The notes beneath the pieces were generated by a model. The model worked only from the letters and a program-made list of their open reading frames with translations. It had not been told where the DNA came from and did no database searches. A DNA stretch of 64,000 nucleotides. It comes from DATKAS01 sp963773315 (GTDB lineage Bacteria; Actinomycetota; Acidimicrobiia; Acidimicrobiales; DATKAS01). The stretch is from contig CAVZAF010000002.1 in the NCBI GenBank assembly GCA_963773315.1, forward strand, positions 682,001-746,000, in the 5' to 3' direction. This document shows, piece after piece, positions 36,354 through 45,217 of the stretch. The position numbers and the translations under genes are program-made. Each line of letters begins with the position of its first letter. The stretch's first letter is position 1.

Positions 36354-36846
36354 TCAGCTCACCTCTCGCACCCGCCCGGTCTCGACTTCGTAGACGAAGC
36401 CACGGATGTCGTCCTTGCAGGGCAGGAATGGGCTTGCCACGAGGCGGGCCACGGTCTGTCGTACGTCAGCCTCGAGGTCGGTGAACGCTTCGAGCGCGAA
36501 GCTCGGCCGGATGCCGGTGTCAGCCTCGATCTGATCCTTCTCACGCTGTTCGTGCAGGCTGAGCATGCCGCAGTCGCTGTGGTGGATCACCATGATCGAG
36601 GTCGTGCCGAGCCGCCGCTGGCTGAGCATGATCGACCGGATCGCGTCCTCCGACGCGATCCCGCCGGCGTTGCGGAGCACATGCGCGTCGCCCGGCGCAA
36701 GGCCGAGCACGCGGACCGGGTCGAGCCTGCTGTCCATGCACGTCAGCACGATGACCTTCTTCGCGGGCACGACGTTCGCCGACGTGCCGTCGAACGACGC
36801 CGCAAACTTCGCGTTGTTCGCCAGCAGGTCGTCGATCGCGGCTCAC
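36354..36846 (-). CDS. Beta-carbonic anhydrase (one indel near the start)
   Basis: About 163 residues. Zinc ligands in VLTCMDSRLD (Cys, with the Asp-Arg dyad) and VIHHSDCGML (His, Cys). Layout and length match the small beta-carbonic anhydrase type of mycobacteria (Rv1284-like), including RNAGGIASEDAIRS and the ending RGFVYEVETGRV. It interconverts CO2 and bicarbonate. The N-terminus AIDDLLANNAKFAASFDG is separated from the likely GTG start at 36846 by one extra C; the internal GTG at 36770 would lose this conserved part. Convergent with the ABC permease. Confidence 0.88.
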
Positions 36847-36885
36847 TGCCTCCGACGCTTCCACGCGACCCGGTGACTCGCAAAA

Positions 36886-36891
36886 TAGGGT
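36886..36891 (+). promoter_or_regulatory. Probable -10 box (TAGGGT) of a leaderless gene
   Basis: TAGGGT ends 6 bases before the ATG at 36898, no ribosome site between, and lies in a small A-rich patch (CAAAATAGGGT) that stands out from the GC-rich context. Confidence 0.5.
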
Positions 36892-36897
36892 GCCGAG

Positions 36898-37774
36898 ATG
36901 CCGAGCGAGGGAACGATCAAGGCGACCGACGGGCGCATCATCGGGTTCAAGGACTACGGGCCGGATGGGGCGACCCCGGTGCTGTGGTGCCACGGCGGCC
37001 CGGGAAGCCGCATGGAGCCGTCGGGCTTGGCGCCCGACGCCGGCGCGGTCGGCTTTCGTGTCGTCGGGATCGATCGGCCTGGCTACGGGCTGTCGACCCC
37101 GCTTGCCCGGCCGCTCGATCGCGGACTGGGTGCCCGATGGCATCGCGGTCGCCGACCACCTCGGCATCGACCGCTTCGTCGCCGTCGGCGTGTCGACGGG
37201 CGGGGCCTATGCGCTCGCGCTCGCGGCGAACGCATCCCGACCGTGTGCTCGGAGTGATCGCCTGCTGCGCGCTCACCGACATGCAGTGGAAGGAGGGTCG
37301 CGAGCTCATCCCGGGACCGCCGACCCACGGCATCTGGGACTCCGCTGATCGCGAGACGGCGCTCGCCATCGCGACAGATGTGTTCGGCGACGACGGCACG
37401 AAGATGGCATCAGTCGCGGCCGACGGACCTCCGTTGCCGCCCGCCGACCTCGAGATGTTCTCGGATCCCGGCGTACATCGGCGAGATGCTCGGCGGTCTG
37501 CAGCACATGTTCGCGTTCGGTCCGCAGGGCTACACGGACGATCGCATCGCCGACGGAGTGGGATGGGTGTCGTTCGATGTGTCGAAGGTGCAGTGTCCCG
37601 TGACCGTGCTGCACGGTGACAGCGACACGATCGCTCACCCCGCGTTCGCGCCGCACACCGCTGGAGATCGTCCCGAACGCGACGCTCGTGATGTACGAGG
37701 GCCTCGGCCACTTCAGCATCACGCTGAAGATCGTGCCGACCCTCAGTGAGCTGGTGCTGCCGCCGCGCCCATGA
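36898..37774 (+). CDS. Alpha/beta hydrolase (indels)
   Basis: About 290 residues. GFKDYGPDGATPVLWCHGGPGSR, IDRPGYGLS, nucleophile VGVSTGGAYALALA, acid VLHGDSDTIAHP and His in EGLGHFSITL. HGGPGS is typical of prolyl-aminopeptidase and epoxide-hydrolase-like enzymes. Frame breaks near 37112, 37240, 37470 and 37660. Following the frame that holds the catalytic His, the stop is at 37774, which overlaps the convergent flavoprotein gene by 32 bases. Confidence 0.8.
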
Positions 37775-38965
37775 TCGGGCCGATGTGCGCGGGGTCGAAG
37801 AACTCGATCGGCGACATCGTGCCAGCGACCATGCTCACGAACGCATCCTGCGCCGCCGGGCTCTGACTCACAGCGAACAGCACCTGCTGCACGTCGGGCG
37901 GCGGCAGCTCGAGGGTCGCGAGCTGCGTGGTGAACTCGAAGATCGGCATCGCGTGCTCGTCACGCGTGCGGTGGTAGTCCGCCATGGCGTCGTCGATAGG
38001 AGCGGACACCCGTGAACGACCTCGTCGAGCGCAGCCGTGTACGCCTCGGCGTCACGGAACGCGTCGCTCATGCCCTGCGCGGTGATCGGGTCCTTGTTGT
38101 AGCCGGCGTCGCCGATCAGGCCCCATCCGGGCCCGTAGGGCTTGCGGAAGAAGTTCGGCACCGAGCCTCCGTAGAACCGCTCCTCGCGCTTCGCGCCTCG
38201 CACCCGCTCCGCGACTGACGGGCTGAGCTCGAGCGTCTTCAAGTAGTTCGGCTTCGACGTCGGCCTTGTACGCGGTCGACTCCGCGTACGGCCAGCCGAG
38301 CACGAGCAGGGTCAGATCGTCGTTCGTGGGGAGCAACGCCCATCCCCGGTCGGGATGGATGTAGGTCTCGAACGTCGTCGACAGGCAGTCCGCTCCAGTA
38401 CGTGTAGTAGCTCCACTGGAGATTCGGCTTCTCGTTGTACTGCTCGGGCTTCACGACCTTGGCGACATGGGAGTTGCGGCCGTCGGCACCGATCACGACG
38501 CGCGCGCGCTCGACCACCGACGTGCCGCCGGCGTCGTGGCCCACGGATGCCGACGACGACGCCGTCCTCCACGATCACGTCTTCGACGGTGAAGCCTTCG
38601 CGCACCTCGGCGCCCGCGGCAGAGGCGGCGTCGACGAGGATCTTGTCGATCAGCGTGCGGCGCGGCGCGTAACCGATCGCGTTGCCGTCCGACGGCCGGG
38701 GGCTGCCGGCGATGGTGAACATGCCGAAATTGAACGAGTAGGTGTCGACGGGCGGGCAGCCGGTGGCGATCACCTGGTCGAGGAGGCCCCAGCGCTTCAG
38801 CGCGGCGACTCCCGGTGCGTGGATCATGTGCGTCGACAGCGTGTCGCTCGGGAATGTCGCCCGGTCGACCACCAGCACCTTGTAGCCCTTGCGGGCGAGG
38901 AGCATCCCGGTCGGGGCGCCTGCACACCGGGCACCCACCACGATTGCGTCGTACGTCTGAGTCAT
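37743..38965 (-). CDS. FAD-dependent oxidoreductase, geranylgeranyl-reductase-like (indels)
   Basis: About 405 residues from ATG 38965. FAD Rossmann site DAIVVGARCAGAPTGMLLARKG, then VDRATFPSDTLSTH, the middle VIGADGRNSHVA and the late LIGDAGYNKDPITAQGMSDAF (GD motif). These are group A flavoprotein features. Frame breaks near 38545, 38390, 38245 and 38020. It could hydroxylate aromatics or reduce isoprenoid double bonds. Third gene of a minus-strand set behind the flavin hydroxylase and LuxR gene, in a likely shared transcript. Confidence 0.82.
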
Positions 38966-39013
38966 GGTTCGCACCATGCGCTCTTCGAGGCGATGGGGGA
39001 TCGGGGAGGTCCC

Positions 39014-40667
39014 CTATTCGGCGGCTGATTTCACCCGTGTGGCGTAGGCGGCAGCCTCGGTCCGGCTGCGCAGGCCGAGCTTGGCCAGGACGTTCCCGAC
39101 GTGGTGCTCCACGGTCTTGCGGCTGATGAACAGCCGATCCGAGATCTCGGGGTTCGAGAGCCCATGGCCGATCAGGTCGAGCACCTCCGCCTCCCGCTTG
39201 GTCAACAGGTTCCCCGTGGGCCGGGCGCTTGCCGGCTTCGCACCGAGAGTGCGCAGGAGGGCACCGGCCGCGTCCGACGTCGCGTGCCGCCTGTAGCTGC
39301 TCGAACACATCGAACGCAGCGCGGGCCTCGGTCAGCGCGACCTCGGGACGATCGGCCGCGAGCGCGCTCGCGAGCGCGAACCGGCATCGAGCGAGCTCCA
39401 TCGGGGTCTGGGCGCGCGCGAATCCGGTGACGGCCTCGTGCAGGCACGCGAAGGGGTCACCGGTGCCGGTGGCGAGGCAGACGCGACCCCGCGCAAGCGC
39501 AGCTACCGCGCCGAGGTAGTCGCTTCGATGCGCGCTCGCGCACGCGCTGAGTAGATCGGCCGCGCGCTTCGCGTCCTCGGTCGAGTCCGACGAAAGGTGA
39601 ACGTCGACCAGGAGGGTCAGCAGCGGCGCGGCCGCGCTGCTCGTCGTGTCGGTCTGGCTGAGCGCGTGCTCCAGCAGGTCGCGGGCGAGTGCTGTCTCGC
39701 CGCGGGCGAGGTGGACGGCCGCCCGCGGGCGCGCGGCATCGGGATTGGTGTTGACGTCGATGCCTTCGAGAAGCTGCTCGGCCTCCTCGAGGCGCCCCTG
39801 CCTGACCCGAAGGTCGGCCAGACGAGTGAGCGCGCCTTCGCGCAACCCGGACCGTCGACCCAGGCTCCACAGGCGCACGGCCTCTGTCAGTGTCGCGTCG
39901 GCTTCGGGCCATCGCCCGGCTGCCGTGAGCACGCCCCCGTAGTGCGTGCGGCAGAAGGCGGTGACGACGGGGAGGTTTCGACGCTGGGCGACCGCTTCGC
40001 CGACTCGGATCCACTGGTCGGCTCGGGTGACGTCGTGCGCGTGCTCACACGCCGAGAAGAGCTGGCAGAACACCTCTTCCACCACGAGGAAGTCGTCGAC
40101 GTCGCCGCCCGCGACGCCGGCGAGCGCTTCGTCGAGGAGCATCATTCCCTCTTCAGTGCGGTCCTCGTGCACCAGGCTCGCACCGAGATAGGCGAGAGCG
40201 GACAGCTCGAGGTCGGTGTCGCCGTGCCGGCGTGCCTCGGAAAGCGCGGTGCGAAACTGCGCTTCCTTCCGCGCTCGGGCGCCTTCGAACATGCCGATGT
40301 TGAGGGCTACCCAGCCGGCCTCGGAGGAGGTCTCGGTCGTCGCAGCCAGCGTCTGGGCTCTGGCGATCCAGCCACTGCCCACGGCCCAGTCGCCGACGGT
40401 GCCGTACATGTAGCCCAGCTTGCGGGCGGCTCGCACCGCGCCGACGTCGTCTCCGGCTCCCCGGTAGCCGGCGTATGCACGCTCCCAGCCATCGATGGCA
40501 GCGGCGTAGTCGAACTCGAGGTATGCCGCTCGCGCGAGTCCCTCGGTGGTCGCCGGCGTCTCGTCGTCCGCGAGCGCGGCCTCGAACACACGACGAGCCG
40601 TGACCGCATCGCCAGCCCGCAACGCGGCCCAGCCCTCAGCAAGGCGATCATCACCGGCCGGGGCCAC
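39014..40667 (-). CDS. TPR-rich LuxR-family regulator (one indel)
   Basis: About 550 residues from GTG 40667. Helical repeats run from residue 10 to about 460 (for example EGWAALRAGDAVTARRVFEAAL; AGRWPEADATLTEAVRLW; QGRLEEAEQLLEGI), a TPR-type solenoid with no ATPase domain. The C-terminal LuxR head reads LLTKREAEVLDLIGHGLSNPEISDRLFISRKTVEHH. One extra G near 39285 separates the two parts. It lies 21 bases after the flavin hydroxylase and before the flavoprotein gene, so it probably controls this pathway. Confidence 0.88.
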
Positions 40668-40688
40668 GCGGTGATCATCGCACGAGCG

Positions 40689-41828
40689 TCAGAAGACCGG
40701 CGTGCCTGCGTCGAGACCGACCATGAGGCGGCCGAGGATGTCGTAGTGGGTCGACGCGAGGATGAAGTGCTGTGTGGCCACGTAGCCGTCACGAACGAGC
40801 CGCTCGATCGTGTTGTCGGTGTAGATCGCGCTGGAGCTCGCGAGCTGCTGGCAAGTGAGGAGCACCTCGCGTGTGACGTCCGCGGCGTGGCTCATCGCCG
40901 CGCGCAGCTTGGCGCGGTGCAGCTCGGTCACCGGGCTGCCCGCAGCCGCGGTGGCATCGATGTCCGCCGCGACCGCGCGAAGAAGGGCGCGAGCCGCGTC
41001 GAGTGAGGTCTGCGCTGAGCTCAGGCGGCTGTGCGTGTGCGCGCGCTCGGAGAGAGGCTGGCCGTTGTCGGTTCCCTTCGTCGGTGCCATCGACACGACC
41101 TCGTCGATCGCCGCTTGGGCGATGCCCACGACGATCGGCGCGGCTCCGGTGGAGGCGATGGTGAACGCGGGGATGCGGTAGAGCGGCCGGTCGATGCGAG
41201 CGGGCGCGAACGGGCTGACGACAAGTGACGAAGGCACGAATGCGCCGTCGACGACAACGGTCTTGCTTCCGGTGCCTCGCATCCCTCCGGTCTGCCACGT
41301 GTCGAGGATCGTGAAGTCGCTTTGGGGGAGGAACAACACCCGGACATCGGGTGTGTCGTCCATCGCGATTGCGAACAGCGCAACCCAGTCGGCCACGTCG
41401 ATCGCGCTCACGATGTCCCAGCGTCCGGAGAGCTGGTACCCGCCCGGCACCGGAGTGGCGACGCCGACGGGGCGGGCGGAGTTGGCGATGATCGGGTCGC
41501 GGCCTGCCCAGATCGTCGAGGCACCCTCTTCGCCGAGCATCGCTGCGCTGAAGCCGAGGTTGCCGTTCCAGATGTTCCAAGCGACGGGCCCATCGATCTG
41601 GCCGAACGTGTCGTACAGCTCGACGGTGTCGGACAACGAGAGCTCGAGCCCTCCGTACTCACGGGGTGTCGTGAGGCGAAACGCGCCCGCATCGCGGAGA
41701 ATCTCGGCGAGATCAGAGGGGAGGCGACGCTGCGCCTCCGCATCGGCCCGGCCGCTCTCGATCGCGAGTCGGAGCGAGGCAGGGAGCTCGTGGGGATTGA
41801 CTGCGACAGCTGATGATGTCTGGATCAT
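40689..41828 (-). CDS. Acyl-CoA dehydrogenase-fold flavin hydroxylase, second copy
   Basis: Intact, 379 residues. LRDAGAFRLTTPREYGGLEL, QIDGPVAWNIWNGN and DTWQTGGMRGTGSKTVVVDGAFVP match the copy at 28.98 kb; the same type-2 C-terminal domain follows (ELHRAKLRAAMSHAADVTREV). Such enzymes hydroxylate aromatic or polyketide rings with reduced flavin from a separate reductase. The start codon directly abuts a perfect palindrome (41829-41853). First gene of a set with a TPR-LuxR regulator and a flavoprotein. Divergent from TetR at 41884. Confidence 0.85.
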   Translation of the reverse strand: MIQTSSAVAVNPHELPASLRLAIESGRADAEAQRRLPSDLAEILRDAGAFRLTTPREYGGLELSLSDTVELYDTFGQIDGPVAWNIWNGNLGFSAAMLGEEGASTIWAGRDPIIANSARPVGVATPVPGGYQLSGRWDIVSAIDVADWVALFAIAMDDTPDVRVLFLPQSDFTILDTWQTGGMRGTGSKTVVVDGAFVPSSLVVSPFAPARIDRPLYRIPAFTIASTGAAPIVVGIAQAAIDEVVSMAPTKGTDNGQPLSERAHTHSRLSSAQTSLDAARALLRAVAADIDATAAAGSPVTELHRAKLRAAMSHAADVTREVLLTCQQLASSSAIYTDNTIERLVRDGYVATQHFILASTHYDILGRLMVGLDAGTPVF

Positions 41829-41853
41829 GAGTCCAGACTAACAGTCTGGACTC
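41829..41853. promoter_or_regulatory. Perfect 25-bp palindromic operator over the hydroxylase promoter
   Basis: Left arm GAGTCCAGACT (41829-41839), spacer AAC, right arm AGTCTGGACTC (41843-41853): all 22 arm bases pair. The left arm touches the hydroxylase ATG (41828). On the minus strand TAGTCT (plus 41835-41840) lies 6 bases before that ATG, a leaderless -10 box buried inside the palindrome. A TetR dimer bound here would block polymerase directly. Confidence 0.8.
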
Positions 41854-41870
41854 CCAGTCGCAAGACCCGA

Positions 41871-41876
41871 TACGCT
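41871..41876 (+). promoter_or_regulatory. Probable -10 box (TACGCT) of the TetR gene
   Basis: TACGCT ends 7 bases before the ATG at 41884, without a ribosome site, again suggesting a leaderless transcript. It lies 17 bases from the palindrome, so a bound repressor could also affect this promoter. Confidence 0.5.
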
Positions 41877-41883
41877 GAGACAC

Positions 41884-42501
41884 ATGGCATATGCGCCGGT
41901 GGCCAAGAGGCCCAAGAGGCGGGGGATCGACACGTCGGTCACCCGTGATCGCGTGCTCGAGGCGGGCGAGGAGATGATCCTTTCCGGCGAGTTCGCCCAA
42001 GCCACGGTGGCGGAGCTAGCCGAGAAGGCGGGTGTCGCCAGGGCGACCATCTTCAGCCGGTTCGGCGGCAAGCTCGGCGTGCTCGAGACCCTCGCCGTGC
42101 GCTGCTCAGGTGGCCCGACGATGCGTGCGATCCGACAAGCGGTCGCGCTCGAAGACCCCGTCGCCGCTGTGCGAGCGCTCGTCCCCGCCTCGAGCGACCA
42201 CTGGGAGCTCCAGGGCCACATCCTGCTCACGATCAAGGCGATCGCGGAGCTCGAGCCCGGCGCGATCGAAATGGTCGATGACCAGCGCAAGGATCAACGC
42301 GAATCGATGGAAGACATCGCTCGGCGCCTCGACGGCGCCGGCAGGCTGGGCGAGCTCAGCCGCGCGCAAGCCGCCTCCGCGCTCCACCTCGTCACGAGCG
42401 TCGAATCGTTCATGGAGCTGCGTCGCAACGCGGGGCTGTCGCTTCCGGCGACGAAGAAGGTGCTGATGACGATGGTCGAGGGGTTGTTCGACCTCAGCTG
42501 A
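41884..42501 (+). CDS. TetR-family transcriptional regulator
   Basis: 205 residues. A basic arm (VAKRPKRRGIDTSVTRDRV) precedes the helix-turn-helix EAGEEMILSGEFAQATVAEL, then AEKAGVARATIFSRFGGKLGVL. The C-terminal half is all-helical. Divergent from the second flavin hydroxylase with the perfect palindrome between, so it is the likely repressor. Its last 8 bases overlap the end of the convergent YdjC-like gene. Confidence 0.92.
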   Translation: MAYAPVAKRPKRRGIDTSVTRDRVLEAGEEMILSGEFAQATVAELAEKAGVARATIFSRFGGKLGVLETLAVRCSGGPTMRAIRQAVALEDPVAAVRALVPASSDHWELQGHILLTIKAIAELEPGAIEMVDDQRKDQRESMEDIARRLDGAGRLGELSRAQAASALHLVTSVESFMELRRNAGLSLPATKKVLMTMVEGLFDLS

Positions 42502-43246
42502 GCGACGCCACCGACACGAGCTCGATCTTCCGCCGCTCGACGACGGCGCGGACCGCCGGGTCGCACAGCGCGGCGAGGTCGCGGATGCGGATCGGCTCGG
42601 CCCACTCGTTGTTCTCGTTCGTTGGGTCGGTCATCGCGCGGAGCTCGTCCGACTCGACTGCAGGATGCGACAGCACGAAGTGCGTGCCCGGACCGATCGA
42701 CTCGAGCCGCTCGGCGAGCCATGCCCCACGATCGTCGGACGGCGCGAGGCTCAGCACGATGAGCGACGCCCACTCGTGGTGCGGCTCGATTCCGCGGTAG
42801 ATGAACTTCACCCCGAACCGTTCGCACATCGCGGCGTATGCAGCGGGCACCGACACCCCCATGTGGGGATCGACGTAGGTGATCTCGAGGCCCAGTGTGG
42901 TGGCGCGGTCGGCTTGCGCGTGCGCCTCGGTGATCGCGTCAGCGGAGTCGGCAGTCGCAGCGGCTTCGACAGTGCGATGGAACGTGCCGTCTGCGCCGCG
43001 AAGGGTGGGTGCGGGGGAGAGGGGCGACCAGCGCAGATAGTCCCACTCGCAGGTGAGAGTGACGTGCAGCCCGACCGGCAGCTCGATGTGCTTCACCATT
43101 GCCGCGCCCTCGGCGAACCAGGGCGTCGGCGCCATGACCGACGCTTGCGTGAGGATGCCGTCGACGGCGGCGAGCGCGATCCCCTCGTTGACCGCGCGGC
43201 ACATGCCGAGGTCGTCGCCCTGCACCACGAGACGAATCTCGCTCAC
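42494..43246 (-). CDS. ChbG/HpnK (YdjC-like) carbohydrate deacetylase family
   Basis: Intact, 250 residues. LVVQGDDLGMCRAVNEGI holds the metal Asp (DD) and LPVGLHVTLTCEW has the His ligand; HMGVSVPAAY is a further site, and TYVDPHMG supplies another His. The family removes acetyl groups from chito-oligosaccharides or acts on hopanoid sugar heads. It starts with a GTGA overlap on the VOC gene, so it is coupled to it. Confidence 0.88.
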   Translation of the reverse strand: MSEIRLVVQGDDLGMCRAVNEGIALAAVDGILTQASVMAPTPWFAEGAAMVKHIELPVGLHVTLTCEWDYLRWSPLSPAPTLRGADGTFHRTVEAAATADSADAITEAHAQADRATTLGLEITYVDPHMGVSVPAAYAAMCERFGVKFIYRGIEPHHEWASLIVLSLAPSDDRGAWLAERLESIGPGTHFVLSHPAVESDELRAMTDPTNENNEWAEPIRIRDLAALCDPAVRAVVERRKIELVSVASLS

Positions 43247-43647
43247 GGGTCGACACGTCCGTCGAAGTAGGTGGCTGCCCCCGGCCGCACGAGCTCATAA
43301 ATAGCAAACGCCTGCCCGCCACTCGCTTCGAACACCGCGCACGGGCCGTGCGGGATCTCGAGCTCCTCCCTCCACTCGACACCCGCTTCACGCAAGGCCA
43401 GTACCGACTCGGCGTAGCTCGTGACTCGGTACACGAGGATCGGACCGGGCGTGCCCAAGTGCCCGGCGAGCAGGATGCGCGGGCCGTCGTCGGCGATCGA
43501 CACCGACGCGACGGTCGTGCCCATCGCCCTGACCTTGAAGTCGAGTCGCGCGCCCAAGACGGTCACGTACCAGTCGGCCGTCGCGTCGACGTCCGCAGCT
43601 GGTGTGTACACGAAGTCGAGCGACTCGAACGGCAGGGGCGACGTCAC
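43243..43647 (-). CDS. VOC (glyoxalase/bleomycin-resistance) superfamily protein
   Basis: 134 residues from GTG 43647. SLDFVYTPAADVDATADWYVTVLGARLDF and the second half AVFEASGGQAFAIYELVRPG show the paired beta-alpha-beta-beta-beta units of VOC proteins. Role unknown: metal-dependent isomerase or binding protein. It shares a 19-base divergent gap with the PPOX gene and looks leaderless. The downstream YdjC-like gene overlaps its stop (GTGA). Confidence 0.82.
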   Translation of the reverse strand: MTSPLPFESLDFVYTPAADVDATADWYVTVLGARLDFKVRAMGTTVASVSIADDGPRILLAGHLGTPGPILVYRVTSYAESVLALREAGVEWREELEIPHGPCAVFEASGGQAFAIYELVRPGAATYFDGRVDP

Positions 43648-43666
43648 CGCGGCCTAGCGTACGGAT
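43648..43666. promoter_or_regulatory. Compact bidirectional promoter (19 bp) for two leaderless genes
   Basis: The whole gap between the divergent GTG starts at 43647 (minus) and 43667 (plus) is 19 bases. Plus strand: TAGCGT (43655-43660), then 6 bases, then GTG. Minus strand: TACGCT (43661 to 43656), then 8 bases, then GTG. The two -10 boxes overlap in the 7-mer TAGCGTA. No ribosome sites fit on either side. Confidence 0.6.
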
Positions 43667-44086
43667 GTGCTCACCGAGGCCGTTCGCGCCGTGCTCGCGT
43701 CAGGTCATCTCGCGCACCTCGTCACGCTCAACGCGGACGGCAGCCCGCAGGTGGCGATCGTGTGGGTGGGACTCGACGGCGACGAGATCGTGAGCGGCCA
43801 TCTGCGCATGCAGCAGAAGGTCCGCAACGTGCAGCGTGACCCGCGCGTCGTCCTCTCGATGGAGAGCGGTGTGCGGAACCCGATGGGGCTCGATGAGTAC
43901 GTGATCGTGCGGGGACGCGCTCGCGTGACGGAGGGAGGCGCGCCCGAGCTCCTGCAGCGCCTCGCGCACGTCTACCTCGGTCCGGCCGTGAAGTTCCCAC
44001 CGATGGACGACCCGCCGCCCGGCTACGTGCTCCGGATCACCGTGGAGAGCGTCGGCGGCGTCGGTCCGTGGTCGCAAGCCGACTGA
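43667..44086 (+). CDS. PPOX-class, probably F420-dependent, oxidoreductase
   Basis: 139 residues from GTG 43667. The split-barrel pattern is visible: VRAVLASGHLAHLVTLNADGSPQVAIVWV, then LRMQQKVRNVQRDPRVVLSME and DEYVIVRGRARV. This is the TIGR03618/Rv1155-type group, which mostly binds F420 in actinobacteria. Substrate unknown. Divergent from the VOC gene through a 19-base promoter. Confidence 0.88.
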   Translation: MLTEAVRAVLASGHLAHLVTLNADGSPQVAIVWVGLDGDEIVSGHLRMQQKVRNVQRDPRVVLSMESGVRNPMGLDEYVIVRGRARVTEGGAPELLQRLAHVYLGPAVKFPPMDDPPPGYVLRITVESVGGVGPWSQAD

Positions 44087-44165
44087 CCGCACGCGCGCTC
44101 GCGTCAGGAAAGCTGCCCGAGACCGTGCGGAGGGCGGCGCGTCGCGCTCAACCACGTGAGCTCGT

Positions 44166-44693
44166 TCACGCGGGCGGGGGATCGGCGCGGAGTCGTGAGT
44201 ACATGTAGCCGTCGCGCCATTCGCCGTTGCCCCAACCGCGTCCGCGCAGCAGCCCCTCGCGCCTGAAGCCCGCCTTCTCGAGTGCGCGCTGCTCGGCCGT
44301 GTTGTCGGTTCCCGTCGTCGCCTCGACGCGGTTCGCGGTGGTGTGCGCGAACAGGTACTCCGCGAGCAGCCGTTGTGCAGCGGTGCCGACACCGCAGCCG
44401 CGATGCTCGGGGAACAGCACGATGCCGATCTGCACACATCCTCGTGGTCCCGATGTGCTCACCCAGCTCCAGACCACGATGCCGGCGAACGTGCCGTCGC
44501 CACGCGCGACGACGAGGAGCGAGTCGTCCTCACCGAGGAAGCCGTCGAGCTCCCAGCGCCGCCGCCGGGCCCGCCAATCGCGAAAGCCACGCCACTGGAA
44601 CGGCTCGGTGACCGACGGGTCGAGGTCGAGGCGTTCCAGGTCACCCAGGTCCCGCTCCTCCACGGGGCGAAGCAGCGCGTCTTGGGTCCCCAT
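44166..44693 (-). CDS. GNAT acetyltransferase, RimJ/RimL-like
   Basis: 175 residues. LLRPVEERDLGDLERLDLDPSVTEPF, QIGIVLFPEHRGCGVGTAAQRLLAEYLF (the R/Q-x-x-G-x-G/A acetyl-CoA loop) and NRVEATTGTDNTAEQRALEKAGFRREGLLRG are typical of this branch, which acetylates protein N-termini or small molecules. It lies 3 bases after the DUF664 gene on the same strand. Confidence 0.9.
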   Translation of the reverse strand: MGTQDALLRPVEERDLGDLERLDLDPSVTEPFQWRGFRDWRARRRRWELDGFLGEDDSLLVVARGDGTFAGIVVWSWVSTSGPRGCVQIGIVLFPEHRGCGVGTAAQRLLAEYLFAHTTANRVEATTGTDNTAEQRALEKAGFRREGLLRGRGWGNGEWRDGYMYSRLRADPPPA

Positions 44694-44696
44694 CGA

Positions 44697-45194
44697 TCAG
44701 TCGCTCATCGTCCTGCCGTCGAGCATCTCGCGCGTCGACTCTGCGTGCCCCGCGTGGTGAGCGGTCTCCTCGATGAGGTGCAGCACCGCCCACCGAAGGT
44801 CGATCGGTTCGGGCAGCCCGAGGATCACGTGCGCGGGCGGACGGTCACCCTCGCACCCGAGGCACAAGTCGTCGAGGCTTCCGGCGCCGCGCACGACCTC
44901 CTCGGTGCGTGCGGCGCGCGCTTGATATGCGGCGATGAGGTCGGCGCCGCGTAGATCGCTCGGCACCGCGAACTCTTCACCCCTCGGTGGGAACGGCGTA
45001 CACAGGTAGCGGCCGTCGGTCCATCGCCGCTCGACGTGGGTCAGATGGTTGATGATCCCGAGGATCGGGAGGAGGCGACCGTCGGGCGTCCATCTGAGCT
45101 GGTCCTCACTCAAGCCCTCGGCGGTCGCCATGACCTGGCGACGCTGGTCTTCCAGGAACCACAGCAGCTGCTCGCGTTCGTCGTTCGAGGGCAC
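44697..45194 (-). CDS. DinB-fold protein, DUF664
   Basis: 165 residues from GTG 45194 (MPSNDEREQLLWFLEDQRRQV). LGIINHLTHVERRW and HLIEETAHHAGHAEST give the three His metal ligands of the DinB superfamily. The longer frame up to 45335 lies inside the divergent gene and is not used. Probably a metal-dependent thiol (mycothiol) transferase of unknown substrate. It shares a 23-base bidirectional promoter with a second, different DinB-fold gene. Confidence 0.85.
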   Translation of the reverse strand: MPSNDEREQLLWFLEDQRRQVMATAEGLSEDQLRWTPDGRLLPILGIINHLTHVERRWTDGRYLCTPFPPRGEEFAVPSDLRGADLIAAYQARAARTEEVVRGAGSLDDLCLGCEGDRPPAHVILGLPEPIDLRWAVLHLIEETAHHAGHAESTREMLDGRTMSD

Positions 45195-45217
45195 GGGCGA
45201 GCGTACGCTCTCCCCGC
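45195..45217. promoter_or_regulatory. Compact bidirectional promoter (23 bp) with palindromic -10 boxes
   Basis: GAGCGTACGCTC (45199-45210) is a perfect 12-base palindrome, so TACGCT reads on both strands: plus 45204-45209, then 8 bases to GTG 45218; minus 45205 to 45200, then 5 bases to GTG 45194. The boxes share the central TA. No ribosome site can fit in the gap. Confidence 0.6.
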
